Shown one piece after another: positions 3,716-5,282 of a stretch of 5,282 bases of DNA; the first letter of the stretch is position 1; each line of letters opens with the position of its first letter. The stretch is taken from NCBI GenBank assembly GCA_016204595.1, contig JACQKJ010000027.1:1-5282 (forward strand), given 5' to 3'. The position numbers and the translations under genes were made by a program. The notes beneath the pieces were generated by a model. The model was not told where the DNA came from and did no database searches. It saw only the letters and a list, made by a program, of their open reading frames with translations. Source of the stretch: Candidatus Komeilibacteria bacterium (GTDB lineage: Bacteria > Patescibacteriota > Patescibacteriia > UBA1558 > 2-01-FULL-52-15).

Positions 3716-5282
3716 TCATTGCTTGACCTTTGCAAGCACATCGCGAATGCCGTCATCAGCGATCATCCCTTTGCGCTGCGCTTCGAAATTCAAAATTACC
3801 CTATGCCGCAGCACCGGGAACACCATCGTTTCGATGTCTTTTGTGCTCACATAATTGCGGCCTTCCATCAATGCGCGCGCCTTGCAGGCCAACACCAGGC
3901 CGATCGAGGCTCTGGGGGATGCACCATATTCGAACATTGTTCCTTCGCGTTTTCTTGTCGAAGTGACCATTCGCACAATGCGCTGCTTCAGATCATTCGC
4001 GAGCGGCACCTGTCGTACTAATGCTTGCAATGCGAACAGCGTCTTCTTATTCAATAGTACCGGTAATTGTGGCGGCTCTGAACTCAGCGAATACTGATCC
4101 ACAATGCGGAGTTCATCCTCAAAGGAGGGGTAGTCCGTCAAAATTTTCAGCAGGAAGCGGTCTGCTTGCGCTTCGGGCAAAGGGTAGGTGTTGTGGTTGA
4201 TGCCGCATGCGCCAAATCCGCCGAGGTAGTTCTGCAGACCCGGAACCGTCAGTCCAAACGCCATCCCTGCTGAGGGTCCGTAGCTGATGCTTTTGATCGG
4301 ATCGTAGAAAACATCCTCGCTGAGGAGTTGCTCGCAATACCGAAGCAACGCCTCGACTTCTGCCATTCGCTGGCTGTATTGGTCCTGCAGGAAATTCGTG
4401 ATCTGCAGCTGCGCAGTGCACACTCCGGTCTCGTAATATTGCCACACCTGGTTTTTTGAGACGGCTAATCCCTCTGCAATCCGGGTGATCGGCAAGCCGA
4501 TGCCTGCCGCAAATCTTCGCGGTTCGCTTTCCCGCAACCCGATAAAATCAGCGGACTTCCGCAGGGTAATCTCATTCTGGAGGTCGTCCACCATCTTCCG
4601 CAGCGCGTCCACCGCCATGACGGTTTCCCCCTCCTTGATGCCTTTGTAGCTGCCATACCATGATCTGCGGACGAACGGTTTCCTTCCCTCAAGCGTATGG
4701 AAACTATTCAGGCCAAGCAATTCCACTAAACGCAAAATACGCCGCCGATCCACTGGCACGATGCAGAAGCTTGATCGTATGGTTCTCTCGCAATTGATGC
4801 GCTGCTTCCAGTCGTCAGACAGCCAGCCGACTGTCTGGAGATACTGTGGGAGATCGCTTCCTTGGATTTTTAGGCGATAGATCTTTCTGTTCTGATCCGC
4901 ATCCTTCCGTATCCATGAGCGTATGCCTTCGCGCAGCAGCATGTACGCAATGATATTCACATTGCGTCTGCTTTTCTGCGTAAATACCACGCGATTGTCG
5001 CGAAGCGACGACTCTAAAGCGATGAAGGTTTTCAGGAATTCTCTGCACAGCGTCCTTGGAAGGCTTAGGAACCACTGAGGAATCTCCTTGTCCTTTCTTC
5101 CGGTCACCCCGAAACGGATTTGGAGATATTCAATAAGGGGTTTAGAATAAATTTTCGCATAACGGCAGCCTTCCGATTTCCGAATTGCCGGAGAAAATCC
5201 ATAGCGCTGCGAAATGGCGACCCAACGATCGAGCGCCGCAGGATAATTCTTCTGGCATACTTCAAGGTATTTCTCCCCAATG
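3716..5282 (-). CDS. MoxR-family AAA+ ATPase interrupted by an intein (5' end outside window)
   Basis: A frame without stops runs from the right edge to TGA 3718-3716, giving 521 visible residues. The GTG at 5107 is not a real start, because the 58 codons before it are open and continue the intein. Only the last 157 residues are MoxR. They begin TYPLPEAQADRFLLKI, where the Arg of DRF is the presumed arginine finger. The helical lid follows, with the sensor-2 type GASPRASIGL and the terminal ALMEGRNYVSTKDI helix region. In ordinary MoxR proteins the segment preceding this is NPxExEG; here it is replaced by intein. The P-loop, Walker B and sensor 1 lie beyond 5282, so intactness of the ATPase cannot be judged. 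Splicing would be needed to make a working enzyme. The gene leads the operon with DUF58. Identification of the C-extein is firm. Confidence 0.87.
   Translation of the reverse strand, partial: IGEKYLEVCQKNYPAALDRWVAISQRYGFSPAIRKSEGCRYAKIYSKPLIEYLQIRFGVTGRKDKEIPQWFLSLPRTLCREFLKTFIALESSLRDNRVVFTQKSRRNVNIIAYMLLREGIRSWIRKDADQNRKIYRLKIQGSDLPQYLQTVGWLSDDWKQRINCERTIRSSFCIVPVDRRRILRLVELLGLNSFHTLEGRKPFVRRSWYGSYKGIKEGETVMAVDALRKMVDDLQNEITLRKSADFIGLRESEPRRFAAGIGLPITRIAEGLAVSKNQVWQYYETGVCTAQLQITNFLQDQYSQRMAEVEALLRYCEQLLSEDVFYDPIKSISYGPSAGMAFGLTVPGLQNYLGGFGACGINHNTYPLPEAQADRFLLKILTDYPSFEDELRIVDQYSLSSEPPQLPVLLNKKTLFALQALVRQVPLANDLKQRIVRMVTSTRKREGTMFEYGASPRASIGLVLACKARALMEGRNYVSTKDIETMVFPVLRHRVILNFEAQRKGMIADDGIRDVLAKVKQ
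4190..5282 (-). other. Intein with LAGLIDADG-type endonuclease (N-terminal part outside window)
   Basis: At least 364 residues are seen. In order: a helical homing-endonuclease segment (YGFSPAIRK, then YSKPLIEYLQIRFG), a block D-like KEIPQWFLSLP, and a block E-like FLKTFIALESSL (5003-5038) where LAGLIDADG is expected. Next comes the fold FTQKSRRNVNIIAYMLLREG and a block H-like IYRLKIQGSDLPQYLQTVGW. A helix-turn-helix (4424-4495, RIAEGLAVSKNQVWQYYETG) follows. The splicing blocks are F (AFGLTVPGLQNYLGGFGA) and G (GINHN, ending at 4190). The penultimate His and terminal Asn are present and the +1 extein residue is Thr. The N-terminal splice residue, blocks A/B and the first LAGLIDADG motif are beyond the window. 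An intein is the only reading I find that explains both the HEN-like region and the abrupt return to MoxR sequence. Confidence 0.85.

Noticed and set aside
3437..4021. Plus-strand 194-codon frame
   Set aside because: It is antisense to DUF58 and the MoxR lid, with no recognisable motif and no start signal. It is a shadow of two well-supported genes.
5105..5107. GTG as the start of the MoxR/intein protein
   Set aside because: The same frame is open for 58 more codons to the window edge and encodes continuing endonuclease-like sequence.

Overview
The window reads best as a piece of an archaeal chromosome, possibly from a DPANN or euryarchaeal lineage. A bacterium is not excluded. The archaeal leaning rests on the style of the DUF58 protein, a large intein inside a MoxR-type AAA+ ATPase, and an SDR-type L-threonine dehydrogenase. 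GAGGT Shine-Dalgarno sites are present, but they fit either domain. GC content looks close to 50% in genes and lower in spacers.

Layout, left to right. Positions 3-173 (+) hold the last 56 residues of a membrane protein that starts outside the window. An AT-rich spacer follows, with a good TATA-like box and a possible 32-codon Cys-rich ORF. Positions 352-1252 are a 901-bp insertion sequence bounded by perfect 17-bp inverted repeats. It carries one DDE transposase, whose start is preceded by two strong hairpins. The element sits at the 3' end of a minus-strand operon consisting of an unrecognised 110-residue protein followed by SDR L-threonine 3-dehydrogenase. Both the transposase frame and the dehydrogenase frame run through the right terminal repeat into foreign DNA. 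A G-quadruplex-type G-rich tract lies at the dehydrogenase/IS junction.

A 227-bp spacer (2607-2833) carries the promoter region of the tdh operon, a 35-bp near-palindrome overlapping it, and a pair of 9-bp direct repeats. To the right is a minus-strand operon of a MoxR-family ATPase (5' end outside the window) followed after 21 bp by a DUF58 protein. This is a common pairing in which the ATPase is thought to act as a chaperone on a vWA-like partner.

The main discovery is that most of the reading frame upstream of DUF58 is not MoxR. It is an intein of at least 364 residues with a degenerate LAGLIDADG endonuclease block, a helix-turn-helix and a C-terminal splice junction ending in His-Asn before Thr. 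It interrupts the ATPase just before the conserved YPLPEAQxDRFL segment. The frame stays open to the window edge, so the N-terminal half of the intein and the P-loop half of MoxR lie beyond position 5282.
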